From: Salipaludibacillus keqinensis
GTDB lineage: Bacteria > Bacillota > Bacilli > Bacillales > Salisediminibacteriaceae
Length of the DNA stretch: 64,000 nucleotides
Direction: 5' to 3'
NCBI RefSeq assembly: GCF_003226325.1
Contig: NZ_PDOD01000001.1
Span: 558,001-622,000, forward strand
Of this stretch, positions 36,289 to 44,587 are shown piece after piece. The notes beneath the pieces were generated by a model. It was not told where the DNA came from. It did not search any database and saw nothing but the letters and a program-made list of their open reading frames with translations. Both the position numbers and the translations under genes were made by a program. Position 1 is the stretch's first letter. Each line of letters opens with the position of its first letter.

Positions 36289-36332
36289 AGGCTTGTAGTA
36301 CAATCCTGTAAATGAAGGGGATGAAAGGATAG

Positions 36333-36671
36333 ATGGATGATAAGACCATGCAACAAATGCAGGCGGAAGTAGATTCATACATATCTCAGTTTAAAGAAGG
36401 GTACTTTTCTCCTTTAGCGATGTTAGCTAGACTTACAGAAGAAACTGGTGAGCTGGCTCGTGAAATTAACCATTATTACGGAGAGAAGCCAAAAAAAGAT
36501 TCAGAAGAAGAAAAAACGCTAGAACAGGAAGTAGGAGACATCCTGTTTGTAATGATTTGTCTAGCTAATTCATTAAATATAGACATGGAAGAATCATTTA
36601 ATTTAGTGATGAACAAATTTCAAACGCGTGATAAAGACCGATGGACTAGAATTGATAAAACGGAGGAGTAA
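36333..36671 (+). CDS. ypjD: MazG-like nucleotide pyrophosphohydrolase YpjD
   Basis: A 112-residue all-helical protein with the MazG metal motif: [14 protein letters not shown] near residue 30 and [11 protein letters not shown] near residue 68. Enzymes of this family hydrolyse (d)NTPs to monophosphates and are thought to remove unwanted nucleotides. First gene of the ypjD-dapB-mgsA-bshB1-bshA-cca-birA run. dapB starts 2 bases after its stop. Confidence 0.9.
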   Translation: MDDKTMQQMQAEVDSYISQFKEGYFSPLAMLARLTEETGELAREINHYYGEKPKKDSEEEKTLEQEVGDILFVMICLANSLNIDMEESFNLVMNKFQTRDKDRWTRIDKTEE

Positions 36672-36673
36672 AC

Positions 36674-37468
36674 ATGATAAATATCGTAATTGCAGGACCT
36701 AGAGGAAACATGGGAAAAGAAGCAGTGAGAATGGTAGAAAAAGAAGAAAATTTTCAACTAAAAGCAGTGGTTGACCGTAAATATCAAGGTTTTTTAATGA
36801 AAGATGTTGACGGAATGGAGCCTCTTAATGTTCCCGTTTACGAAAATATGGAAATTTGTTTCCAAGAAGTAACGTGCGATGTTCTGATCGATTTAACCAG
36901 TCCAGAAGTAGGCAAAAAACATATGTTAATTGCGTTTAACCATGGTGTACGACCTGTTGTTGGTACGACCGGGTTCACTGATCAGGATATTGAAGAATTA
37001 TCGAAAATAGCTGAAGAAAAAAAATTAGGAGCCATTATCGCACCTAACTTTGCAATAGGGGCTATCTTACTGATGAAATTCTCGCAGATGGCTGCAAAAT
37101 ATATGAAAGATGTAGAAATTATTGAACAGCATCATGATCGTAAATTAGATGCTCCATCTGGAACAGCAGTTAAGACTGCTCAAATGATCTCGGAAGTAAG
37201 AGAACCTAAAACACAAGGGCATCCAGAAGAAAGTGAACAGTTGAAAGGAGCTAGAGGAGCAGACTATCAGGGGATGAGAATACATAGTGTCCGTCTTCCT
37301 GGCTTGGTCGCTCATCAAGAAGTATTATTTGGTGGAGAAGGTCAGTCTTTGAAGCTTCGCCATGACTCTTTTAACCGAACGTCGTTTATGCCGGGAGTAA
37401 AACTTGCTTGTGAAACTGTGATGAAGTTAAATGTATTGGTGTATGGGTTAGATCAGGTCATTGAATAG
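36674..37468 (+). CDS. dapB: 4-hydroxy-tetrahydrodipicolinate reductase
   Basis: NAD(P)H-dependent step of the diaminopimelate/lysine pathway, also feeding spore dipicolinate. The 264-residue protein has the nucleotide site [16 protein letters not shown] at the start, the VGTTGFT strand near residue 97, and the signature [18 protein letters not shown] near residue 150 with catalytic histidine and lysine. GGAGG lies just before ATG 36674. Confidence 0.97.
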   Translation: MINIVIAGPRGNMGKEAVRMVEKEENFQLKAVVDRKYQGFLMKDVDGMEPLNVPVYENMEICFQEVTCDVLIDLTSPEVGKKHMLIAFNHGVRPVVGTTGFTDQDIEELSKIAEEKKLGAIIAPNFAIGAILLMKFSQMAAKYMKDVEIIEQHHDRKLDAPSGTAVKTAQMISEVREPKTQGHPEESEQLKGARGADYQGMRIHSVRLPGLVAHQEVLFGGEGQSLKLRHDSFNRTSFMPGVKLACETVMKLNVLVYGLDQVIE

Positions 37469-37488
37469 TAGGAGAAAGGGGATATAAA

Positions 37489-37911
37489 ATGAATATTGCG
37501 TTTATTGCGCACGATAAAAAGAAAGATGATTTAGTACGTTTCACCATGGCTTATGAGAACGTATTAAAAGATCATCAATTATTTTCAACGGGGACCACTG
37601 GGCAGCGGATTATGAAAGAAACGTCATTGGATATCCACCTATTTAAATCAGGTCCTCTAGGAGGGGATCAGCAAATCGGGGCGTTAGTTGCAGAAAACAG
37701 TATGGATTTGGTTCTCTTCTTCAAAGATCCTTTAACAGCTCAACCTCATGAACCAGACATAACTGCGCTCATTCGTCTCTGTGATGTTTACAGCATCCCA
37801 CTGGCAACGAACATGGCTACAGCAGAAATATTACTATCTGGATTGAAACGAGGAGAATTTCAATGGCGCGAAATAATCAAACGTCAAGAGGGAAATCAAA
37901 ATGAGTCATAA
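37489..37911 (+). CDS. mgsA: Methylglyoxal synthase
   Basis: Converts dihydroxyacetone phosphate to methylglyoxal and phosphate, a glycolytic overflow bypass. The 140-residue protein shows [13 protein letters not shown] near the start, STGTTGQRI near residue 37, and the catalytic [15 protein letters not shown] with Asp near residue 60. It overlaps bshB1 by 11 bases; bacillithiol helps to detoxify methylglyoxal, so the neighbourhood makes functional sense. Confidence 0.96.
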   Translation: MNIAFIAHDKKKDDLVRFTMAYENVLKDHQLFSTGTTGQRIMKETSLDIHLFKSGPLGGDQQIGALVAENSMDLVLFFKDPLTAQPHEPDITALIRLCDVYSIPLATNMATAEILLSGLKRGEFQWREIIKRQEGNQNES

Positions 37912-38614
37912 AGTGGATTTGTTAGCGATCGGTGCTCATCCTGACGACGTAGAGATTGGTATGGGAGGGACAATTGCTAAATATCGCCAAGCTGGAAAGA
38001 ATGTCGTCATTGTTCACTTAACGGAAGCGGGGCTTTCGTCTAACGGGACGATCGAAACAAGGCAAATTGAAGCTGAGAATGCGTGTAAGGTGTTAGGGAT
38101 ATCAAACCCAGTTCAATTTCAATTTCCTGATCGACAACTGCTCTCTGTTCGTGAAGAAGCCATAGCCGCCCTTGTGACTGTCATTAGACAATATCGTCCT
38201 AAATTATTATTTGCTCCCTACTTTCAAGACCGGCATCCAGATCATGGTCATTGTGGAGAAATTGTTAGGGAGGCTTTCTTTTCTTCTGGTATTAAAAAGT
38301 ATCTAGAAGATGAAACGGAATTAGCGTATCGTCCTCATGCCCTTTACTTTTATCAAATTAATGGATTAACCACACCTGATTTTCTTGTGGATATCTCCGA
38401 CTCTATTGATGTGAAATATTCTGCGTTAGCGTGTTTTAAAAGTCAATTCTCACCTCAGGTTGGAAAGGTAAAAACTCCCTTGAATTCAGGGTTCTTAGAA
38501 AAATTAAAAGCGAGAGATCAGTTATTAGGTAATGAAGTTGGAGTGAACTATGCAGAAGGCTTCTTTTCGGATAAACCGATCCTTATTTATGATCTATTAG
38601 GAGACAAACAATGA
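37901..38614 (+). CDS. bshB1: Bacillithiol biosynthesis deacetylase BshB1
   Basis: Zinc enzyme that removes the acetyl group from GlcNAc-malate, second step of bacillithiol synthesis. The 237-residue protein of the PIG-L family has the zinc motif [16 protein letters not shown] near residue 7, [11 protein letters not shown] near residue 46 and the RHPDHGHCG site near residue 109. It overlaps mgsA upstream and bshA downstream (4 bases), an order kept from B. subtilis. Confidence 0.95.
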   Translation: MSHKVDLLAIGAHPDDVEIGMGGTIAKYRQAGKNVVIVHLTEAGLSSNGTIETRQIEAENACKVLGISNPVQFQFPDRQLLSVREEAIAALVTVIRQYRPKLLFAPYFQDRHPDHGHCGEIVREAFFSSGIKKYLEDETELAYRPHALYFYQINGLTTPDFLVDISDSIDVKYSALACFKSQFSPQVGKVKTPLNSGFLEKLKARDQLLGNEVGVNYAEGFFSDKPILIYDLLGDKQ

Positions 38615-39738
38615 CATTTAAAATTGGTATTACTTGTTACCCAACTGTAGGAGGATCTGGTGTTGTAGCTACGGAGTTAGGGAAAGCATTAGCTGAAAAA
38701 GGACATGAAGTTCATTTTATTACGTCCAGTCTTCCTTTCCGATTAAATGATGGAACAGCAAATATCTATTTTCATGAGGTCGAAGTCAATCAATATTCGG
38801 TCTTTCGCTATCCTCCATATGATTTAGCATTAGCAAGCAAGATGGCTGAAGTTATTAAACGAGAAGGCTTAGATATTTTACATGTTCACTATGCTATTCC
38901 CCATTCTATTAGTGCTTATTTAGCGAAGGAAATGGTTGATCGGGATGTGAAGATCGTTACAACTCTTCACGGGACAGACATTACGGTCTTAGGCTATGAT
39001 CCTTCGCTTTCTGATATGATCCGGTTTGGAATAGAAAAATCAGATGTAGTGACAGCCGTGTCCAATGATCTTATTCGACAAACGAAAGAATTATTGAAGA
39101 TAGAAAGGCCGATTGAAACCGTTTATAACTTTATAGACCATCGAATTTACTATCCTAGAGAAACTGAGTTGTTAAAAAAACAATATGGCATTAGTGAGGA
39201 TACAAAAGTTGTCGCCCACATTTCAAACTTCCGTAAGGTGAAGAGAGTAGAAGATGTGGTGAAAACGTTCGAGAAAATACAAGAACGTATGGACGCCGTA
39301 TTGCTTTTGATAGGTGAAGGTCCTGAATTACCTGTTATTTGTAATCTTGTAAAAGAAAAAGGATTAACAGACAGTGTCCGTTTTCTTGGGAACCAAAAAA
39401 GAGTGGCAGAGCTGTTATCCATGAGCGATGTAAAGTTACTCTTATCTGAAAAAGAAAGTTTTGGTTTAGTCATCTTAGAAGCGATGGCATGCGGTGTACC
39501 GGTTATTGGAACAAATATTGGAGGAATTCCTGAGGTTATTCAACACGGTAAAAATGGCTATATATGTTCACTAGGAGATATTGACGAAATATCAGACTAC
39601 GCTATTAAGCTCTTGCAAAACCCCTCGTTGCAGAAAGAAATGTCAGAATCAGCAATAAACAGGGCGATAAAGACGTTTCATCAAGAACGGATCGTCTCTC
39701 AGTATGAAACAATCTATGAGACGGCCCTTGAAAAATAG
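38611..39738 (+). CDS. bshA: N-acetyl-alpha-D-glucosaminyl L-malate synthase BshA
   Basis: Family-4 glycosyltransferase that joins UDP-GlcNAc and L-malate, first step of bacillithiol synthesis. The 375-residue protein begins [20 protein letters not shown], has [14 protein letters not shown] near residue 90 and [16 protein letters not shown] near 113, and the nucleotide-sugar motif [20 protein letters not shown] near residue 285. Overlaps bshB1 by 4 bases. Confidence 0.96.
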   Translation: MTFKIGITCYPTVGGSGVVATELGKALAEKGHEVHFITSSLPFRLNDGTANIYFHEVEVNQYSVFRYPPYDLALASKMAEVIKREGLDILHVHYAIPHSISAYLAKEMVDRDVKIVTTLHGTDITVLGYDPSLSDMIRFGIEKSDVVTAVSNDLIRQTKELLKIERPIETVYNFIDHRIYYPRETELLKKQYGISEDTKVVAHISNFRKVKRVEDVVKTFEKIQERMDAVLLLIGEGPELPVICNLVKEKGLTDSVRFLGNQKRVAELLSMSDVKLLLSEKESFGLVILEAMACGVPVIGTNIGGIPEVIQHGKNGYICSLGDIDEISDYAIKLLQNPSLQKEMSESAINRAIKTFHQERIVSQYETIYETALEK

Positions 39739-39747
39739 GAGTGGCTT

Positions 39748-40896
39748 ATGAATTGGACAGAAGCAGGGCAAAAAGTGCTCAATCAATTAGAGGAGTCGGG
39801 CTTCGACTCTTACATCGTTGGCGGAGCGGTGCGAGATAAGTTGATTGGTAAGGTGGTCATGGATGTTGATATTTGTACAAAGGCAACAGTAGAAGAGATA
39901 CAGTCGGTGTTTCTTAGAACGATCGAAGTGGGCATTCAACATGGAACGGTTATTGTTCCAATTAGAGGGTTTCCAGTTCAAGTAAGTACGTTTAAAGGAA
40001 ATACCTTAGAGGAAGATTTGCTACAAAGAGACTTTACAATCAATGCTATGGCTGAAAATAGATTAGGTGACATCATTGATCCCTTAGGAGGGAAAAAAGA
40101 TTTACATAAACGGCTCATTCGATCAGTAACGAATACGAGCCAACCTTTTGAGAAAGATCCTCTTCGACTTTTAAGAGCACTAAGATTTGCCTTGCAATTT
40201 CATTTTCATATTGAAGAAAGAACACAAGAAGGGATGAATTCTTTCTCACACCTCATGAATTCTCCGGCTATTGAGAGAATTTCTGCAGAGTTAGAGAAAA
40301 TAAGTACATGTTCTCTAGATGGTGAACAGTGGACATGGTTGTTGGATCAACCAGTGTTTCAACAATTAAATAGCCTTTTTCAAAATCATGAACTAAAACG
40401 TTCACTTAAAGCACAGGAACGGCCTGTTGTTATCCAAGATTATCTTACATGGTGGAGTTTCGCCCTCTACGATGAGGATGTTTCACTTGTTAAAAATGGG
40501 CTAAGTCATTACAAAAGGTCAAATCGATTATCAAAAGATGTGATAGCGATTCATCAAAGTATAAGTCAATTAAAGCAGGGCTATTGTACGTCTTACGATT
40601 TATACAAACTTGGAAAAACGAGATTAACGATTGCTCTCCATTTGCTTAATCACCTCCAACAAAAACAAACTGATGAGACAACCTTGTTAAATGCCTATGA
40701 TCATTTGCCAATCAAAGAGAAAAAGGAAATACTTATCACAGGAAGAGATATTCTGGATCATTTTCCTTCCTACGCCGGTCATGAAGTTGGACAGTTAATA
40801 AAAGACATTGAAAGAAATGTAGTAAGTGGTCAATTACATAACGAGCAACAAGCGATCTTGGATTGGATTAGGAGGAAGGAAAGGAATGAAGACTAA
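39748..40896 (+). CDS. cca: CCA tRNA nucleotidyltransferase
   Basis: Adds and repairs the CCA end of tRNA. The 382-residue class II enzyme has the motif VGGAVRDKLIGK near residue 25, metal-binding DVDIC near residue 40, RDFTINAMA near residue 95 and the RLLRALRFA helix near residue 143. ATG 39748 after AGGAGTGG. Its last codons overlap the start of birA by 11 bases, which suggests translational coupling. Confidence 0.95.
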   Translation: MNWTEAGQKVLNQLEESGFDSYIVGGAVRDKLIGKVVMDVDICTKATVEEIQSVFLRTIEVGIQHGTVIVPIRGFPVQVSTFKGNTLEEDLLQRDFTINAMAENRLGDIIDPLGGKKDLHKRLIRSVTNTSQPFEKDPLRLLRALRFALQFHFHIEERTQEGMNSFSHLMNSPAIERISAELEKISTCSLDGEQWTWLLDQPVFQQLNSLFQNHELKRSLKAQERPVVIQDYLTWWSFALYDEDVSLVKNGLSHYKRSNRLSKDVIAIHQSISQLKQGYCTSYDLYKLGKTRLTIALHLLNHLQQKQTDETTLLNAYDHLPIKEKKEILITGRDILDHFPSYAGHEVGQLIKDIERNVVSGQLHNEQQAILDWIRRKERNED

Positions 40897-41848
40897 AGTA
40901 TTAACGTTACTAAGAGAAAACAAAGACACTTTTTTATCAGGTGAGAAAATAAGCAATGAATTGGATTGCAGTCGAACAGCGGTTTGGAAGCATATTGATT
41001 CCCTTAGAAAAGAAGGATATGACATTGTGGCCGTTCAAAATAAAGGGTATCAATTGAAAAAGAGTGGTAGTCAGCTCAGCGAACATGATTTGGTGTCAAG
41101 AATAAAAGAAAATAATTTGTTCCATCATGTCGTTTATCATTCCTTGGTCACGTCGACGCAAGTCATCGCTCATCAATTGGTGAACGAAGGGGCAAGAGAA
41201 GGAACCATTGTCGTTGCAGACGAGCAAACTGCCGGAAAAGGAAGACTCGGTCGAACGTGGGACTCTCAACATGAAACGGGCATTTGGATGAGCCTTATCT
41301 TAAAGCCTTTAGTGGATTTTAGACAAGCGCCTCAATTGACATTAGTTGCGGCAGTGGCATTAGCAAGAGCGTTGCAAAATAAATCTGGTCAACAGATTGA
41401 TATCAAGTGGCCGAATGATTTGCTCGTAAACGGGAAAAAAATTTGTGGAATTTTAACAGAACTCCAAGCAGATCCAGACCGAATCAAGTCCGTTATTATT
41501 GGCATAGGGGTTAATGTAAACCATGAACATTTCCCGCAAGAAATAACGGATATTGCAACTTCTTTAAAGAAAGAATCAGGAAAGAACTTCGATCGGGCAG
41601 AATTGATTACGGATATTTTAGATGAATTCAGCTGGCTTTATGAAGCCTATTTAACAAACGGTTTTTCACTTATAAAGCCACTTTGGGAAGCGCATTCTTT
41701 GTCGATTGGTAAGAAAGTTATTGCAAGACGCGCTAAGGATTCACTTGTTGGTATAGCTTTAGGAATAAATGAAAATGGGGTCCTGTTACTTCAAGATGAG
41801 ACAGGCCATGTACATGAAATTTATTCGGCTGATATAGAAATAAGTTAG
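40886..41848 (+). CDS. birA: Biotin protein ligase and biotin operon repressor BirA
   Basis: Attaches biotin to carboxylases and, with biotinyl-AMP bound, represses biotin genes. The 320-residue protein has an N-terminal winged helix (SGEKISNELDCSRTAVWKHIDSLRKEGY, residues 16-44), the catalytic loop GKGRLGRTWDS near residue 129, and KWPNDLLVNGKKICGIL near residue 178, then a small C-terminal domain. ATG 40886 lies behind GGAGGAAGGAAAGG and inside the end of cca; the frame upstream of it is only the cca overlap. Confidence 0.95.
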   Translation: MKTKVLTLLRENKDTFLSGEKISNELDCSRTAVWKHIDSLRKEGYDIVAVQNKGYQLKKSGSQLSEHDLVSRIKENNLFHHVVYHSLVTSTQVIAHQLVNEGAREGTIVVADEQTAGKGRLGRTWDSQHETGIWMSLILKPLVDFRQAPQLTLVAAVALARALQNKSGQQIDIKWPNDLLVNGKKICGILTELQADPDRIKSVIIGIGVNVNHEHFPQEITDIATSLKKESGKNFDRAELITDILDEFSWLYEAYLTNGFSLIKPLWEAHSLSIGKKVIARRAKDSLVGIALGINENGVLLLQDETGHVHEIYSADIEIS

Positions 41849-41849
41849 A

Positions 41850-41879
41850 TTAACATCTTTTTACGAAATTTGATATAAT
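41850..41879 (+). promoter_or_regulatory. Promoter of the panBCD operon
   Basis: TTAACA (41850-41855), 18-base spacer, perfect TATAAT (41874-41879) with extended TGA before it. It produces a leader of about 260 bases before panB. Confidence 0.72.
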
Positions 41880-41934
41880 GTAATTGGACAGTATCATATT
41901 GAACTGTACCGAGTGATATGACTAGAAACATAGA

Positions 41935-41966
41935 TCTGCCTTGATCCATTTATGGACGGGGACAGA
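41935..41966 (+). ncRNA. Candidate pan-type leader RNA hairpin upstream of panB
   Basis: A hairpin with 13 pairs between 41935 and 41966 and loop TTTA (41949-41952). Exactly one A bulges out on each strand, A41944 and A41962; two T-G pairs lie between them. The published pan RNA motif is a short hairpin with conserved bulged adenines found in leaders of panB operons in Bacillota. Position and shape fit; I could not run a covariance model. A second, weaker hairpin with a bulged A lies at 42003-42035. Confidence 0.6.
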
Positions 41967-42072
41967 AGGTTGAACCAAAATAGGACACGCATCTATTTTC
42001 ACACACCTGCTTGTAATCTGAAATAAGACTGGTGTTATTTGCGTATGCTGTTCGTCTTTTACTGACGATTTC

Positions 42073-42103
42073 AAACCTTCTTCCCGGCGGAAGAGGGTTT
42101 TTT
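42073..42103 (+). terminator. Intrinsic terminator in the panB leader
   Basis: Perfect-length 12-pair stem AAACCTTCTTCC / GGAAGAGGGTTT (one T-G pair), loop CGGC, then TTTTTT. It lies between the pan promoter and panB, so it can only make sense as an attenuator (or as the end of birA read-through). Confidence 0.88.
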
Positions 42104-42146
42104 GTTCAGAAAAACCTCTTATCCCGAGAACGAGAGGAGTTATAAA

Positions 42147-42992
42147 ATGAAGACTACTGCCGACTTTAAGAAAATGAAAAATAGCCAAGAACCGATTGTG
42201 ATGTTGACTGCTTACGACGCTCCCAGTGCCAAGCTAGCTGAAAAAGCTTCGGTCGACACAATTCTCGTTGGAGATTCTTTAGGAATGGTCGTTTTAGGCT
42301 ATGAATCGACTGTGCCAGTTACAATGGAAGATATGATTCATCATACGAAAGCAGTAAAAAGAGGAGCAAGAGACACCTTTATAATCGCTGATATGCCTTT
42401 TCTCAGCTATCATGCCTCTGATCAAGAAACATTTACGAATGCTCGACGATTAATCCAAGATGGGGGAGCTCACGCGATTAAAATGGAAGGAAATGGATCT
42501 GTTCTTGAAAAAGCTAAAAAACTGGTTCATGGCGGAGTACCTGTCGTTTGTCATCTTGGTTTAACTCCTCAAACGGTTGGAGTGATGGGCGGATACGGGG
42601 TACAGGGAAAAGAAGCAGCCGATGCCGAGAAACTTCTGAACGATGCGGAAACGGTTGAGCAAGTAGGTGCATCAATGCTAGTTTTGGAATGTGTCCCAGA
42701 AAGTTTAGCAAGAGAAGTGTCTAATCGTTTGAGTATCCCGGTAATCGGTATTGGAGCAGGAAGAGATACGGATGGTCAAGTACTTGTTTACCATGATGTC
42801 ATTGGTTATTATTCAGGACACACACCTAAATTTGTAAAACAATATTCTACCATCGGTGAAACGATCGAAGCGTCCATTCAACAATTCACAAACGAAGTGA
42901 AATCAAATAAATTTCCAGAAGAGAAACACGTTTTTCAACCAGTGGATCGGTTAACTAGTGAAATCTATGGAGGAAAAGGCAGCAATGATTGA
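42147..42992 (+). CDS. panB: 3-methyl-2-oxobutanoate hydroxymethyltransferase
   Basis: Makes ketopantoate from alpha-ketoisovalerate and methylene-tetrahydrofolate. The 281-residue protein shows [16 protein letters not shown] near residue 20, [15 protein letters not shown] near residue 41, the FGGYGVQGK-like [10 protein letters not shown] near residue 151 and [17 protein letters not shown] near residue 198. ATG 42147 follows AGAGGAG. Expression is probably controlled by the leader upstream. Overlaps panC by 8 bases. Confidence 0.96.
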   Translation: MKTTADFKKMKNSQEPIVMLTAYDAPSAKLAEKASVDTILVGDSLGMVVLGYESTVPVTMEDMIHHTKAVKRGARDTFIIADMPFLSYHASDQETFTNARRLIQDGGAHAIKMEGNGSVLEKAKKLVHGGVPVVCHLGLTPQTVGVMGGYGVQGKEAADAEKLLNDAETVEQVGASMLVLECVPESLAREVSNRLSIPVIGIGAGRDTDGQVLVYHDVIGYYSGHTPKFVKQYSTIGETIEASIQQFTNEVKSNKFPEEKHVFQPVDRLTSEIYGGKGSND

Positions 42993-43860
42993 AATAAATA
43001 CGATTAAAGAAATGAAACAGTGGGTCCTATCGAGAAAAAAAGAAGGGCAAACCGTCGGATTTGTTCCTACGATGGGTTTTCTACACGAGGGTCACTTATC
43101 TCTTGTGAAAAAAGCCAAAAGTGAGTCAGATGTGGTGATAATGAGTGTATTTGTCAATCCTCTGCAATTTGGTGAAGGAGAAGATTTTGAAGAGTATCCA
43201 CGTAATAAACACCGTGATGAAGATTTAGCAAAAGACCACGGTGTGGACGTGTTATTTTACCCTGACGCAAAAGAAATGTATCCAGGACCAATGAGTGTCT
43301 CAATGAAGGTACATCATGGAGTAGACGTCCTTTGTGGTGCCAGCAGACCAGGGCATTTTGATGGTGTTGCTACTGTGGTTATGAAACTATTTCAGATAAC
43401 AGATCCTGACAAAGCTTTCTTTGGCATGAAAGATGCTCAACAAGTAGCAGTGATACAAAATATGGTTCGTGACTTTCATTTAGATGTTGACGTTGTGCCA
43501 GTGGACATTGTTAGAGAAGAGGATGGATTAGCGAAGAGTTCACGAAATGTGAATTTATCAGAATCTGAGCGGAAAGAAGCTCATCACCTCTCTAAGACGT
43601 TAAATCAAGCCAAGGTGGAAGTTGTTGAAGGACGAATTTCCACTTCAAAAGCGCTTGAAGCATGGACGAGGAAAGAATTAGCTCAGAGAATCACTGGCAA
43701 ACTTGATTATGTCCAAGTTCTTCGTTTTCCAGACTTAATGGAATTGACTGATTTACAAGGTAAAATCATTTTAGCTGTAGCTGTATTTTATGATAGGGCA
43801 AGAATAATAGATAATATCACGTGGGAAATAGGGAAGGGAGAATTCAATCATGTTTCGTGA
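42985..43860 (+). CDS. panC: Pantothenate synthetase
   Basis: ATP-dependent ligation of pantoate and beta-alanine. The 291-residue protein has the nucleotidyl-transferase HxGH-type motif [15 protein letters not shown] near residue 28, the [19 protein letters not shown] region near 56, [12 protein letters not shown] near 146 and the KSSR motif ([12 protein letters not shown]) near residue 181. ATG 42985 is inside the end of panB and has GGAGG 11 bases upstream. Overlaps panD by 11 bases. Confidence 0.96.
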   Translation: MIEINTIKEMKQWVLSRKKEGQTVGFVPTMGFLHEGHLSLVKKAKSESDVVIMSVFVNPLQFGEGEDFEEYPRNKHRDEDLAKDHGVDVLFYPDAKEMYPGPMSVSMKVHHGVDVLCGASRPGHFDGVATVVMKLFQITDPDKAFFGMKDAQQVAVIQNMVRDFHLDVDVVPVDIVREEDGLAKSSRNVNLSESERKEAHHLSKTLNQAKVEVVEGRISTSKALEAWTRKELAQRITGKLDYVQVLRFPDLMELTDLQGKIILAVAVFYDRARIIDNITWEIGKGEFNHVS

Positions 43861-44233
43861 AATGATGAGTGGAAAGCTTCATCGAGCGACGGTGACAGAA
43901 GCAGACTTAAACTATGTAGGCAGTATAACGATAGATGAAGATTTACTAGATGCGGTAGGAATGCTTGAAAATGAAAAAGTGCAAATTGTTAATAATAATA
44001 ATGGGGCAAGGTTGGAGACCTACATCATCAAAGGCAAAAGAGGGTCTAAAACGGTTTGTTTAAATGGTGCAGCAGCGAGATTGGTGCAACCAGGAGACAA
44101 AGTTATTATTATATCTTATAAGTGGCTTCAGGAAGTGGATTGTAATTCACATCAACCGAAAGTGGCTATATTAAACGATGAGAACGAGGTTATTGAGATG
44201 ATGGGAACAGAACCAGCAGCCACGTACAGATAA
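43850..44233 (+). CDS. panD: Aspartate 1-decarboxylase precursor
   Basis: Makes beta-alanine from aspartate. The 127-residue proenzyme cleaves itself between Gly24 and Ser25 in [10 protein letters not shown] to create the pyruvoyl cofactor; both residues are present, as are [12 protein letters not shown] near residue 47 and [13 protein letters not shown] near residue 74. Completes panBCD. Confidence 0.96.
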   Translation: MFREMMSGKLHRATVTEADLNYVGSITIDEDLLDAVGMLENEKVQIVNNNNGARLETYIIKGKRGSKTVCLNGAAARLVQPGDKVIIISYKWLQEVDCNSHQPKVAILNDENEVIEMMGTEPAATYR

Positions 44234-44367
44234 GAAAATTGTTGACTATATAATAAGAGGTGTAATTTTTGAGTAAACCGAGGGGATTCTGAGATCTATT
44301 TCATTCAATCTTTTTGGGACCTATCATGTGAAAAAAACTTAATTAGCTTCCTATCAGTGTAAAAGTA

Positions 44368-44412
44368 AAAAAGACCTTTTCTGTTCTATACGACCAGATA
44401 AAAGGTCTTTTT
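44368..44412 (+). terminator. Intrinsic terminator after panBCD
   Basis: Thirteen-pair stem AAAAAGACCTTTT / AAAAGGTCTTTTT with a larger loop that can close a small CTG/CAG stem; T run at the end. It lies 135 bases after panD within a 354-base gap that otherwise holds only the dinG promoter. Confidence 0.85.
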
Positions 44413-44545
44413 CATTGAAAAGGGCAGGTAATATAAGGACAATGAAATCATTTTGTTTCGTTCTTTGAAATCAACCACAATATTTATTACAGCTTTCTTA
44501 TTTAAGTCTCCTTTACCTTCTTGAGATGATTGTATACTCAACTCA

Positions 44546-44554
44546 TGCTACAAT
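44546..44554 (+). promoter_or_regulatory. Extended -10 promoter of dinG
   Basis: TGCTACAAT: extended TGn followed by TACAAT. No good -35. No LexA box of the CGAAC-n4-GTTCG type is seen nearby. Confidence 0.45.
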
Positions 44555-44587
44555 GATAAATGACTTCAGTAGAAAGTAGGTAATGTG

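Noticed and set aside
41880-42146. T-box in the panB leader
   Set aside because: No AGGGTGGNACCGCG-like antiterminator sequence is present; the bulged-A hairpin fits a pan RNA better.
44413-44587. LexA box upstream of dinG
   Set aside because: No CGAAC-n4-GTTCG sequence found.
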